Source: Valencia hispanica (Eukaryota; Chordata; Actinopteri; Cyprinodontiformes; Valenciidae). From it: 64,000 bases of DNA. Both the position numbers and the translations under genes were made by a program. The notes under the pieces were generated by a model. The model was not told the origin of the DNA, did no database searches, and was given only the letters and a program-made list of their open reading frames with translations. Below, piece by piece: positions 11,808 to 22,520 of the stretch. Positions within the stretch are counted from its first letter, which is position 1. Every line of letters begins with the position of its first letter. Location of the stretch: contig OY747700.1 in the NCBI GenBank assembly GCA_963556495.2, positions 7,433,020 through 7,497,019 of the forward strand, given 5' to 3'.

Positions 11808-12119
11808 GCTGTGCAGTGGCGCAGTTGGTAGCGCTTTTGCCTCACCAGGGTTCAAATCCCAGCCTGGGCTCTTTCTGCATGGAGTTTGCATGTTCTCCCT
11901 GTGCATGCGTGGGTTCAAAAACATGACTGTTAGGTGAATTGGTGTCTCTAAATTGCCCTTAGGTATGAGTGTGCGCATGCATGGTTGTTTGTCCTGTGTG
12001 ATGGACTGGCGACCTGTCCAGGGTGTACCCCGCCTCTCGCCCCGTGACTGCTGGAGATAGGCACCAGCCCCCCCTGCAACCCTGCATAGAAGGGACAGGT
12101 ACAGATAATAGATGGATGG
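11808..12119 (+). mobile_element. tRNA-derived SINE with GATGGATGG tail
   Basis: The head has a tRNA-like A box (TGGCGCAGTTGG, 11817-11828) and B box (GGTTCAAATCC, 11849-11859), so it could be read by RNA polymerase III. The body includes GCATGTTCTCCCTGTGCATG and GGCGACCTGTCCAGGGTGTA, both widespread in fish SINEs. The tail is CCCCCTGCAACCC followed by GATGGATGG, similar to the 3' end of the Rex3 LINE at 35,444. It is not a functional tRNA because no cloverleaf acceptor pairing follows the B box. Confidence 0.85.
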
Positions 12120-12199
12120 CTCTTTGAATTATATTTGAATGTGTATGTGTAAATAGAGCCACTGCTGCCAAAAACACGATGTAGGCTACTCAGGTAACA

Positions 12200-12430
12200 A
12201 AATAAAATGCTCCTGAACCATAAATGCTTCCCTATCCTCCCAGTCCTACTGATCCTGGTTCTCCTGGAGGTTTCTTTTTGTTAAAACAGGGTCCTTTCTC
12301 TCCATTGTCGCCATGTGCTTGCTGAAAGATGTGAAAAAGGTAACCAACTCGATGCAATCTACCGTTAAATGTGGCCACGTGCTAGCTCATGTTGAGGGAT
12401 TGCTGCAAAGGCAACGACAAGATGGAATAA
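12200..12430 (+). mobile_element. Diverged LINE 3'-region fragment
   Basis: TCCTGGTTCTCCTGGAGGTT, CATTGTCGCCATGTGCTTGC and the following ATGTTGAGGGATTGCTGCA match the better preserved copy at 20,455-20,545 with gaps and substitutions. Confidence 0.7.
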
Positions 12431-12597
12431 GCTGTGCTTTTTTAGAAGGAAACATTTTTACTAGCTAGTATTATAAGCTGAATTTGACTGTTCCTGTATC
12501 ATAACTTGGAATGTTTTGACATTAAATCTGTCTATCTATAACTTTATGGATATGAATTGGACGTCTATTTCTCTTGAGATGATGTGTGAACTGGTGC

Positions 12598-12972
12598 AAT
12601 ATCTTATTTCATTAAATATTTTAAAGAAAATATTCACTTGTTCCATTGGCAGATTTTTTCTTAGCTTATTAGAAGCAAAAATATCTTGTATAATGTATTT
12701 TTAGCTTGTTTCTGGAGGAGCCCTTTTTCCAGTGTAAGCCCTATGATGTGGCTTTTGTGACTGAAGGCTTAAAAAAAAAAAGAAGATGGCCGACGTGTGA
12801 AGATTGTTAGTTTAGATAAATACAATGAAGATGCTTTATTACACTGGAAAAAAAGCTGTTAAAAATAAATAATACAAGATATTTTCACTTGTAATAAGCT
12901 AAAAAAAAATCTGCCAATTGAACAAGTGAATATTTTCTTGAAAATATTTCTTGAAATAAGACAACATATTTA
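12598..12972. repeat. Foldback (inverted-repeat) element
   Basis: The left arm (12598-12735: TTCACTTGTTCCATTGGCAG, AAAAATATCTTGTAT, TTTTTCCAGTGTAA) is the reverse complement, with mismatches, of the right arm (12838-12972: TTACACTGGAAAAA, ATACAAGATATTTT, CTGCCAATTGAACAAGTGAA). About 100 bp separate them. It is a non-coding MITE-like hairpin. Confidence 0.8.
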
Positions 12973-13640
12973 ACAAATAGGAAAAAATGTCCACAAACAA
13001 GGGATTTTTACTTTCTTGAAAATCGTTTTTTGCAGTGTTTATCTGACATGCAGCCCCAGATCCTCACCGACTGCGGACATCTGCTGCTTCTCTTCAGACA
13101 GGAAGGCACATGGGGATCGTCACTAAAGAAAAAACATTCCAGCATCATCTTCTTAGCCAACCGAGATTCAGGATTCATCTTTTAATCCCGCTTTCACCTG
13201 ATCATCCACAGTCCATCGCTGCATCTCTTCATCTCACTGGAACCTTGTTTTCTTCTGTTAGATGTTTCAGAGTTTGCTCTCAAACATTCACTCAATTTCT
13301 TCTGTTGTGCGTTTCTTTCTTCCTGTTGGTTTGTTTTAATTTTGTCTGTCCAGACACTTTAAATGTACTCTTTGGTCAATATCCTGGATGTTTCCCTTTA
13401 CAACCTCCAGCTTTCATTTGCAGCTGCTGCAAAGTTTAGACCCAGCTGAGAGGAAACAACATATTTTGGAACTTCATGCGGATTCGCCGTCTTGAAGGAG
13501 ATTCAGTTGTTTCAGCAGACAGCTCTCTTGTTGGAGCCATGTTTTTCAGCTCGCTAAGCTTCTGCAAGCTCTGCGGGATAATTTGCACAATTAGACTTGC
13601 TGGGGCGTCGTGGTTAGTAGGAGCGCCCCATGTGGCCATG
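12973..13640. other. Unassigned intergenic sequence
   Basis: No gene is recognised. A 109-codon plus-strand frame (13110-13439) has low complexity and no domain; I do not call it. Confidence 0.35.
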
Positions 13641-13648
13641 GTTTATAT

Positions 13649-14056
13649 TAGGGATCTAAGAAAATATCAATACGCCGATATATCGCAATATTTTATGTAA
13701 CTATATTGTATCGATATTCAAAAGCAATGCATCGATTTTTATTTATATTTTATTTTTTAGAATTTGAATGGAAACACTAATGAGGACAGTAATCTTGGTA
13801 GTAAAATTAAAAGTATAACTGGTAGTTTGTGGCTGTTTTTCACCGTCTTCGTTCCAGTGGATCAACTAGATCTAGTAATAACACTGGACGTGTTAAAGTA
13901 TGAAACAGGTTGGAGTGTTTAAAATGGTGTGACAGTTTTTCTATAGTTTTAAAAATCACAATATATTGTCTTACTCATTGTATCTATATATCTCATCGTT
14001 CCCCCTGTATTTTGATACATATCGTATAATCAGATTCTTGCCAATACGCATCCCTA
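13649..14056. mobile_element. hAT-type MITE (TAGGGAT family) with perfect 8-bp duplication
   Basis: The element runs from TAGGGATCTAAGAAAATATC to CATCCCTA and is flanked by GTTTATAT on both sides (13641-13648 and 14057-14064). The interior carries CGATATATCG-like words at both ends and the shared core GGATCAACTAGATCTAGTAA. A second copy is in ckm intron 2 (30124) and a truncated, inverted one lies at 55622. Confidence 0.93.
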
Positions 14057-14064
14057 GTTTATAT

Positions 14065-16134
14065 CATATAGTTGGACATAAAAAGACCAAGGGACCTTAT
14101 TGATAAGAGTTGCATAAGACAGTGTAATATTGACCTGGGGAGAGGTGGAAATATCGAGGAAACAGCTGTCGGGTTTTCTAGCAATGAGAAAAAATGAAAA
14201 CATGAAGTGAATCAAGTGTTTTTCTGATTAAAATCAGCAGTAGAAATTAGCTTAAAGAGGAAGTAGAACTGGGTGACATTACTGTAACAATAAAAACCAA
14301 AGCTGAATGCGCAGGAAATATACAGTATAAAGTTTGGTTTAACCTGGATTAATTTGTGTTACTTATCAGTCCTGACGAGAGAGCAGAGAGGACAAATGGT
14401 GCTTTAATTTAAAACCTCATGTGTGCAAAGTTAAATCCCTCTAAACCAGTTCAGACCTGTAAATCTCTCTTTAACCCCCCTATGACCTTCATTGTAACTG
14501 TTTAGTGTAACAGTGTCATTACCTTAATTTGATTTAATGCAAACTGGTATTCTGTTTTCTTTTAAGGCTCTGCAAAGGCTTCCTTTGCATCTGACATTAA
14601 ATGTTTGACCAGAAACACACTTAAATCTGATTAAATATATCACACATTTTGCTCTCACTTCACAGTTGGAGCGCCGCATGGGTCCCATTTTGAGGATGCA
14701 TTGACAAAGCTGCATGCCATTACAGCTTCAAGGCCAAAAATAATAACAATGTCATGGCTGCACGTCAATAACCAGTTATCTTCGCCTTCCTTTTCTTAAA
14801 ATACACACATGATAACTGGGATCAGATTATCCAAAGCCAATGTGGACAGAGAGTTAAAGCAGAGGAATAAAAACTGGTTTGTGTTATTTCAACTAATGGT
14901 TTTGATTGGGCATTGGGTGAAAAAGTTAAAGTCAGTAGAGAAACATGTTAAAAGCCAGCAGCCTACTGGTGTAAAAATAGACATCAGGTAGAAATGGAGA
15001 CAATGGCAGAGACATCACTGGTCTTCATCTAGTAGCACATGGCTGAAAATACACAATGATGTTCATGTGATGTTCAGTAAATAAAAAAATAAAAATAAAA
15101 AAATAAATAAAACAAAGTGACATTTCCACAGAATTTCACACTGAATCCAAATATTTGGGGAATGTGTTTTCTTGGAAGACCACTAGGTGTCGCACTAGAG
15201 CAGCAGAATCTGAAATCTTTTTTGCCACAGAGGGAAACAACAACCAGTTTTTTTATTAATAAAAAATAAAAACTTTTTTACTGAAAAAAAAAAAAAAAAA
15301 AAAAAGTTCACATGGTAAAACTAAATCTACTATTTTAAATAAACGAAGCACTCCAATTTCTGTCCAAAGGGATGTGTACATCGTTATAGAATAATAATCT
15401 ATAATAACAATAATCTTGTATGTTTTACCAGTTTAAAAATGACGAGAACAACTAAAGGGGGCAAATGCCAGTACATTTTAAGCTTGATGTTTCTCCATGA
15501 TCTTTTTATAAATATTTTTTGTCTATTATCAGCAACAAAAACACCGACGATTTAAAAAAAAATCTTGGTTAATAAAAGATTAATAGTTTATGTCGTATTT
15601 CACGGTTTTCCATTTAGGCACATTTTAATTTGTCTGCATCTATTTTGAAACTCCCTGAATCAGATAGGAAACTGTGTCTGCATTAACCTCCTGCACCGAT
15701 GAACTAAACTTCTTGAAATGTGGTCCAGGGGCTGTACAAAATCAATCCAAAATAGTCTCAGAGTACATCTTGAACACGCCCAGCCTGAACTGAAAATGAA
15801 ACGTAGTACGTACGTAGTTCAACAGTACTGTACAAAGGTCTTCAATCACTTTTCTTATGAGGAATCAGACTTTCTTCCAGTCTCCTAAAGAGGTCCTGAT
15901 CTACAGTTGTCCAGACTTTCTGAAACAGTTTAAAAGATTCAAACATATTTGTCGGTTTTCAGTTGTTTCATATTTTTTGGGGGCCATTCTCTGTTGTTTT
16001 TTATTTTTTACATGTCCTGTTTGGCAGTGTGGAGCTCAGAATTGGTGTCTGAGTACCAAGTAGAAGCCCAACAGATTTACTTTCACAAGCGGAGCAGTAC
16101 AGCTTTTGCTATAGTCCTCCACTTGATATATGTG
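14065..16134. other. Intergenic sequence, nothing recognised
   Basis: About 2 kb of AT-rich DNA with A-tracts at 15080-15110 and 15284-15306. No conserved peptide, RNA or clear repeat was found. A CTCF-like 12-mer (CCACTAGGTGTC) occurs at 15180-15191. Confidence 0.4.
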
Positions 16135-17660
16135 TGAAAAATCTTTATTATGAATTGTTGGGGGTTTTATTTCCTGATGTTATGGACACGGAGATGGAAA
16201 ATTAAGGGGAAGAAAGAAAGAAGATGAAGAAGAGAGGTAGGAAACAAAATGTCATGAGAGAGGGTGAGTTGAAAATACAAGAGAGGAAGAGGAACAAAAA
16301 AAACAGAGGAAAACATTGAAGTCTGCCTCCATACCCACAGGACGGCAGAGAGAGGGGGAAAACAAAACAAAACACGAAAAAGGAACATCGACAAAACAAA
16401 CCAAACATTGTGAACTAAGAATTACAAAACCACATCACACAAAAATGGATATAAAAATACAACAACAATGTCCCAGAAAAACTCATGGTACTGATTAATC
16501 AAGCTCTAGTAATGATAACCTCAGCCCAAGAACATATCCTTAAACACCAGAGACCCCACATCTATGTGCGTGTGTTAGCATGCTGGTGCATATAAGGTTT
16601 CTCCATAAGAGTGTTCGATAGTTGGTGTGAGAAGACATCAATCCGTCCCCCAGGAATCGGTGCAGACATGAAGGAGATCGGAGCCAAGACGTCCAAAGGA
16701 CCCCCAGAGCCCCAGGCGGACCCGGGCGGGGCCGACCGCATCCCCCAAGAGTGGAGCAAAGGAGAACTCCAGGGGAACGTCCAGCGGCTACTATGCAGGG
16801 GCCCGGGGGGCAGCAGTGACGAGCCCACGGGCCCCGCCGGCAGCGCCAGGGCGGGCCAGTCCATGGACCGGGAGACCCGGGGCCCGGGGGCGCCCCACCC
16901 CCCAGCAGGGACCCGACAAGGGACCGGCCGACGAGGGGCCCCCGGCACTGCAGGAGCTGCGGCCGGCCGCCGGCCGCCACCGCCCTGGGCCAATCCCCAC
17001 CACCAACATACCAGCGCCCCACCCCTGCCCCACGTCGGGGCGCCCCACCTGGACACCAAGTTGTACCAGCTCCCGGATCCTGATCCCGCGCAACGCAGAG
17101 CGCCGAGACCAGGCATCCAACAAAGGCCAGGGGCGGTCCAACCCGCCAATGAACCGACCACGCACGGTGCGCACAGAACAGGTGATTGAACGAGCAGAGA
17201 CGCTGGATCCGTATCCCGGCGAGCCACCGAGCAGGCACCACCCAACAATCCCAAACCTGGCACCCCTAAAAGAGGTGCCCCAACAAATCAAAGGAAGATA
17301 TCGGCCCAGCGCATCGGCCGACCGACACACCGGCCCCCCCAGGCCCAGCCAGGCACGCACCAGGTCCGAACCGGATTGACCACCGACGCACCAGTAGGCA
17401 GAGGCATCCGTCTCTGGCGGGGAGTGACGGAGGGGAAATAAGCCCCCCATTAAGTGTAAGGCCTGAGGTGCGCCAGGCGAGGGGGCAGACCAAGATCCAA
17501 CCTGACAGGCAGACAAAGACATACAGACACAGTCATACGTTCCCTCCATCTTAAACACATACATTCTCACTAACTCACCAAGACACCCAAGAAATGACGC
17601 TGTACCCTCACTCACACACCCCATACACACTTCATCCATTCTCTGTTTTTAAGCGAGGTC
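16135..17660 (-). mobile_element. GC-rich, strand-asymmetric block, probably a LINE 3' region on the minus strand
   Basis: Bases 16630-17400 are far more GC-rich than anything around them and contain many runs of four or more G or C. Read on the minus strand, the GC-rich part is followed by a pyrimidine-rich stretch, then AATAAA-containing sequence near 16145-16175, which looks like a retrotransposon 3' UTR and polyadenylation end. Long overlapping frames on both strands (233-282 codons) come from the GC bias and share no domain. The assignment to a LINE is inference; a diverged GC-rich satellite is possible. Confidence 0.45.
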
Positions 17661-18087
17661 TGCAACTTTGCGGTTCATTCCTGTTGAGAGCTCCAGTGAG
17701 TTTCCTCTTTGTTGGATACGATTCCTGGCTTATCTAAGTAATCCAATTAGAGTACAAACAACTGATCTGGGTTAGGGAGTCTGAAACTAATCACAATTAG
17801 TTTAAAACTAACTAGATAGACTAACTGACTAGTTAGAGAGATATTGTACTGCTTTCCAGTGTCCTTTAAATCTTTGGCTTTTTACCTCTGCCAGGCTGAT
17901 TAATAATGATCATTTATAAAAATAATAAACTTTAATTGTATAGCAATACAAATTTCTATGGCAATATTTCTTAAATCTTTAGGCAATATTGTAGGTACAA
18001 TATCGCCTAAAGATAAGAACTAATGTCATGTGTAAGCATTGTTTACAGACCAATGTCCTGATATGTTTGCCAGCAATATTGTTTGTC

Positions 18088-18165
18088 ATGTTCAATGGTA
18101 GCACTGTTGCCTTGCAGCAAGAAGGTCCTGGGTTCAAATCCTGCCTGGGTTCTTTCTGCATGGAC
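18088..18165 (+). mobile_element. SINE head fragment
   Basis: TGGTAGCACTGTTGCC and GGGTTCAAATCCTGCC are the A- and B-box region of the same tRNA-derived SINE family as 11808, followed by TTCTTTCTGCATGGA. The rest is missing. Confidence 0.75.
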
Positions 18166-18694
18166 CTGCTTCAGCAATATCAGCCTAAATAAAATAATCT
18201 CCTGAAAATGTATTTAATTAGTAATATAGAAAACTTTGCCTAATGTTGCTGATTTGCATCATACCTAAATTTTTATTATAATTTTTTTATACAACACTGA
18301 AATGTACAATTGGTAGGTAATTCAGCATCTACTTATGTTTTTTTAAATGATTGTGCAGTAGGTGGATGTTGTTTGTTATGTTCAAAGCCTCAATTTGTAC
18401 AGGTAGCCTGTAAAACATAAGAACAAGCCCACAAATATACCAGGTCTTTTACCAGGTCATACAAGCCACATTATGAGGCCTAAATAAATACTACTGTCAT
18501 CTGCAAATATGGTTACAGAGCAATTTGCTCATAGCTTTAACCAGAACGTTGTTTATTGATTGAGAAGCTGTAGTTGGCACCATTGTGTTCAGTTTCATTG
18601 TAATATATAAATGGGAAACAAAAAGCATGAGCGCCTGTCATGCAGATGACTAGATTACCCCAAAGTTATCGTCCTTTGGGAGACATTCATGTAT

Positions 18695-18785
18695 TCATGG
18701 GGGGGCACTGAGGCCTATCCCAGCTGTCAATGGGCAACAGGCAGGGTAAACCCTGAACAGGTCATCAATTCATCACAGGAGCACC
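18695..18785 (-). mobile_element. SINE body fragment, minus strand
   Basis: GCAGGGTAAACCCTGAACAG and CATCAATTCATCACAGG are the reverse complement, diverged, of the GGCGACCTGTCCAGGGTGTA block of the SINE at 11808. Confidence 0.6.
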
Positions 18786-19414
18786 CTTCAAGAAGAAATT
18801 CATTAAACAGCTGTGGTGAGATACTTCAGCCAATTCTTCGGTGGTGAGATCAAGTGATGTGGTTGAGAAAGTCCCCTGGTAAAAATTTACGACAGCCTTA
18901 AAGTTATGGAGCATGAGCTCTTAACAAAGATGAACATGAAATGAGTATAAATCACCAAAAATGCACTTTGCACTTTTTAGCAACCGTATTCTATGATCTC
19001 TGTGATCTATGTCCAACCTTCTGGCTTTTCTTAGCTATACCATTTGTTTCCTCAAAAAACTCAAAAGATATGTGTCTTACAAGAAATGAGGAATACATGA
19101 GTGAGAGGAAGGAGGGCAGTAATGAAATGACAGCTGAGTCATTGCAATTCAATCGGAAGAGCAGCCTTTGGAGGACCTGGTTAGGCAACACTAAAGATAG
19201 AAGTCCACAGTTCGACGCCGAGCTCCCCTTAGTGACCCCTCAAGACCGGCTCAAGTTTCATCATGAGCACAGAAACTCTAAATTATCATGCAAAACTAAA
19301 AAACTTGTTCATCAGAAATCTAGTGTACAGAAAGCGTCATCAGTACTATAACTCCAGAAGACATTAGGCATATTTATAATTTTCACCCTAATAACTTGAC
19401 TCACATTGGGATGG

Positions 19415-21640
19415 TTTGCCATACACAGTGTCTTGTAAAAAGTGTAGAGAGGTCTGTTATTTTCATTATAGGTACAGTTCAACTGTGAGAGACTGAATGT
19501 AAAAAAGAATTCCAGGAAATCACATTGTATGATTTTTTTGGGGGATTATTTATTTGTATAATAGTGCAGAAAATAAGTATTTGGACAATAACAAAATTTC
19601 ACCTCAATCCTTTGTAAAGTAACCTTGGATGGCAATGACAGAGGTCAAAGGTCTCCTGTAGGTCTTCACCAGGTTTGCACACACTGGCTGGTATTTTGGC
19701 CCATTCCTCTATGCAGATCTTCTCTAGAGCTGTGATGTTTTGGGGCTGTCGCTGGCCAACACGGACTTTCAACTTCCTGTTAAATCCAGAATATAATTTA
19801 AGATCCTTCTTCTTCCAGATAAAGCCCATAATAATCAAGCTCCATCATACATCAGAGATCTAATTGGTCCATATGTTCCTAACAGAGCCCTTCCCTCTCA
19901 GACTGCAGGTTTACTTGTAGTTCCTAGGATTTCTAAAAGTAGAATGGGAGGCAGATCTTTTAGTTATCAGGCTCCTCTCCTGTGGAACCAGCTCCCAGCT
20001 TTAGTCCGTGAGGCAGACACTCTGTTTACTTTTAAGGCCAGGATTAAAACTTTCCTTTTTGATAAAGCTTATAGTTAGAGTGGCTTAGGTCATCCTGAGC
20101 TATCTCTGTAGTTATGCTGCTATAGGCTTAGACTGCTGGAGGACAGACTTACCAATTTTCTTCACTCTGCTACTTTTCTCTTCTACTACTCTCCAGTTGT
20201 ATTTTTTGCTGTTAATTCGACTGTTAACTTTGCTTTCTCTTAGTGTTTTTCTCTCCACCTGTTCTGGTATCCTGCTTAGTTACAATGCCCTGTTGGACGG
20301 AGGGAATCCCAGTTACTGAGCATCCTCTGTGTCATGTTATCAACTTTTTACTTTCTCTATTATAGAAAGTACTCTAATATCAGATCTTTTGTTCTTTCTG
20401 TGTTTCTGCTCTGTCTTCTCAAATCCCCAGACGGTCGTGGCAGATGGCCGCTCCTACTGAGCCTGGTTCTGTTGGAGGTTTCTTCCTGTTAAAGGGGAGA
20501 TTTTCCTCTCCACTGTTGCCACATGCTTGCTCAGTATGAGGGATTAATGTAGTTGGAGTCTGCATCAACGGGGCGCAACCTCAAGTCAATGACTCCATGC
20601 AATCTCCTGGGATTCCTTAAATAGAAAACTAGCTAAACCTTTAAACTGATTGTAATGTTTGAAATTACTTTATTGTAAAGTGCCTTGAGATGACATCTGT
20701 TGTGAATTGCCGCAATATAAATAAACTAAATTGAATGCGCTCACTGATGGACGGAGGTTTTTGCCTAAAATCTCATAATACATGGCCCCATTCATCCTTT
20801 CCTTAATACAGATCAGTCGTCCTGTCCCCTTTGCAGAAAAGCAGCCCCGAAGCATAATGCCTCCACCCCCATGCTTCACAGTGGGTATGGTGTTCTTGGG
20901 ATGCAACTCAGCATTCTTCCCCCTCCAAACATGGCAAGTGGAGTTTGTATCAAAGATTTCTATTTTGGTCTCATCTGAACACTTGATATTCTCCCAATCC
21001 TCCTCTGGATCATCCATATGGTCTCTGGCTAACTTAAGACGGGCCTGGACATGTGCCGGCTTAAGCAGGGGACCTTTGGAGCGCTGGAAGATTTTAATAT
21101 ATGACGACGTAGTGTGTTACTAATAGTAAACTTTGTTACTTTGGTCCCAGCTCTCTTCAAGTCATTGACCAGTTCTCCCTGTGTAGTTCTGGGCTGTTTC
21201 CTCATTGTTCTCAAGATAATTTGTACTCTATGAGGTGAGATCTTGCATGGAGCCCAGGGTCGAGGGAGATTGTCAGTGATCTTGTATTCATTCAATTTTC
21301 TAATAATCACTCCAACAGTTGATCTCTTCTCACCAAGCCGCTTGCCTATTGTAGATTGGCTCATCCCAGTCTGGTGCAGGTGTACAATCTTGTCCCTGGT
21401 GTCCTTGGACAGCTATCTGGTCTTGGCCATGGTGGAGGTTGGAGTCTGACTGAAGGTGTGGACAGGTGTCTTTTATACAGATAACGAGTTCAACCAGGTG
21501 CCATTAATACAGGTAACAGCTAGAGAATAGAAAAGCTTCTTAAAGGAGAAGTAACAGGTCTATGAGGGCCCGAATTCTTGTTTGGTTGAAGGTGCCAAAT
21601 AGTTATTTTCTGCACCATTATCCAAAAAAAGTATTTTTAA
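19415..21640 (-). mobile_element. Tc1-like DNA transposon split by a LINE fragment
   Basis: On the minus strand the transposase remnants run from an N-terminal helix-turn-helix part (MSQSTIGKRLGEKRSTVGVI, about 21029-21364) through the DDE middle ([22 protein letters not shown], about 20750-21017) to a C-terminal piece ([20 protein letters not shown], about 19660-19790). The middle and end pieces are separated by an unrelated insertion at 19785-20737. Frames are broken, so it is inactive. Tc1-like ends are suggested by the flanking AAGTATTTGGAC and AAAGTATTTTT words but are not defined to the base. Confidence 0.8.
19785..20737 (+). mobile_element. 5'-truncated LINE fragment nested in the Tc1-like element
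   Basis: Plus-strand sequence decodes, with stops, to the C-terminal RT-adjacent peptide typical of fish LINEs (SYQAPLLWNQLPA-like words near 19965-20010). A long 3' region follows, ending TAAAGTGCCTTGAGATGACA then CAATATAAATAAACTAAATTG. The same 3' region recurs at 12200, 26826 (inverted) and 57207 (inverted). The tail fits L2-group fish LINEs from memory. Confidence 0.75.
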
Positions 21641-21962
21641 AATATCATACCATCTAATTTTTTGGATTGGTTCACTGGACAATTGCTTTGCAAGACTGTA
21701 ATACCAACAGAGAAGTATAAACTGAAAACGTCTCCGTCAACATGTCTGCGTGTGAGTACAAACTTGCTGACGGAGAAGTACAAACTATAGGCTTTACTGT
21801 TCATAGCGGACTGCAGCTGGTAGTTTCTCCTTGTAGAAATGATTTGCTTTACTACACTTATTGGATTGACAAATGGAAAAGTCAGAGGTCTTCATTGAAG
21901 AAATGCAGCTTCAAACATGTTGGGAAAGGCTCGGTGCTCTATCTCAAGAACTGCAGACTCTT

Positions 21963-22500
21963 AATGCCTCGTTTCCACTGAGCGGTATGGCACGCTAGTT
22001 TGTCTGTTTCCATAGTAAAAGCTGCCCATAAAACCGACCTGAACTGCACCATTCCTGTCCTTTCTATTGTTGCTCTTGAGTGTGTGTGCACATGGGGTTT
22101 GGTTGGGGGTTGTAATTGTGATCATGCTTTTTAATTTGTAAAGCACATTGAGTTGCAATGTTTGTATGAAAAGCGCTTTTTTCTTGATTGATTGATTGAT
22201 TCTTGGGCCACCCTCACTTGTTACTCCACAGGACAATAGTACGGTACGGTTAGGGCAGTGCAATTGGCGTCACACAACACAATCCATTGATTAGGGGACA
22301 GAAAGACACCACTACTTGTGACAAGCATGAGATATACTACTGCATCACGCTTGTCATTGCACTAGTATGATACCATGTCCGGCATTTGAGTTTAGCCCCG
22401 CCTGCTCAATGAGAGTCCTACTAGCGGTGGAAACGCTCTCCTAAATACTCCGAACCATTGAATTGCGTACCGAACCGGACGGACTCGTGCCATACCAGTT
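21963..22500. mobile_element. MITE-like element with TTTCCACTGAGCGGTA end
   Basis: The left end GCCTCGTTTCCACTGAGCGG is echoed in inverted form by CTAGCGGTGGAAACG near 22425 and by GTACCGAAC / GTGCCATACC words near 22470-22495. A related piece starts at 41,872 (GCCTCGTTTCCACTCAGTGG). It is interrupted by a LINE tail at 22084-22202. Confidence 0.55.
22084..22202 (+). mobile_element. LINE 3' tail nested in the MITE-like element
   Basis: GTAAAGCACATTGAGTTGCA followed by AAAAGCGCTTTTT and a TTGATTGATTGATT tail is the usual 3' terminus of a fish L2/CR1-group LINE, here severely 5'-truncated. Confidence 0.75.
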
Positions 22501-22520
22501 CAAACAAGCCTACATGAGTA

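Larger units (their letters stand above)
17661..19414. other. Intergenic sequence with SINE remnants
   Basis: Apart from the SINE pieces listed separately and a 36-nt imperfect palindrome at 17977-18012, nothing is recognised. The 136-codon frame at 18941-19351 has no domain or conserved motif, and I do not call it a gene. Confidence 0.4.

Noticed and set aside
11808..11880. Possible tRNA gene
   Set aside because: A and B boxes are present but no acceptor-stem partner follows, and the sequence continues into a SINE body and tail.
16540..17639. Long frames on both strands (up to 282 codons)
   Set aside because: The high GC content removes stops in every frame; no domain, splice context or start context supports any of them.
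18941..19351. 136-codon open frame
   Set aside because: No conserved motif, no promoter or splice partner; one frame of this length is expected by chance in 64 kb.
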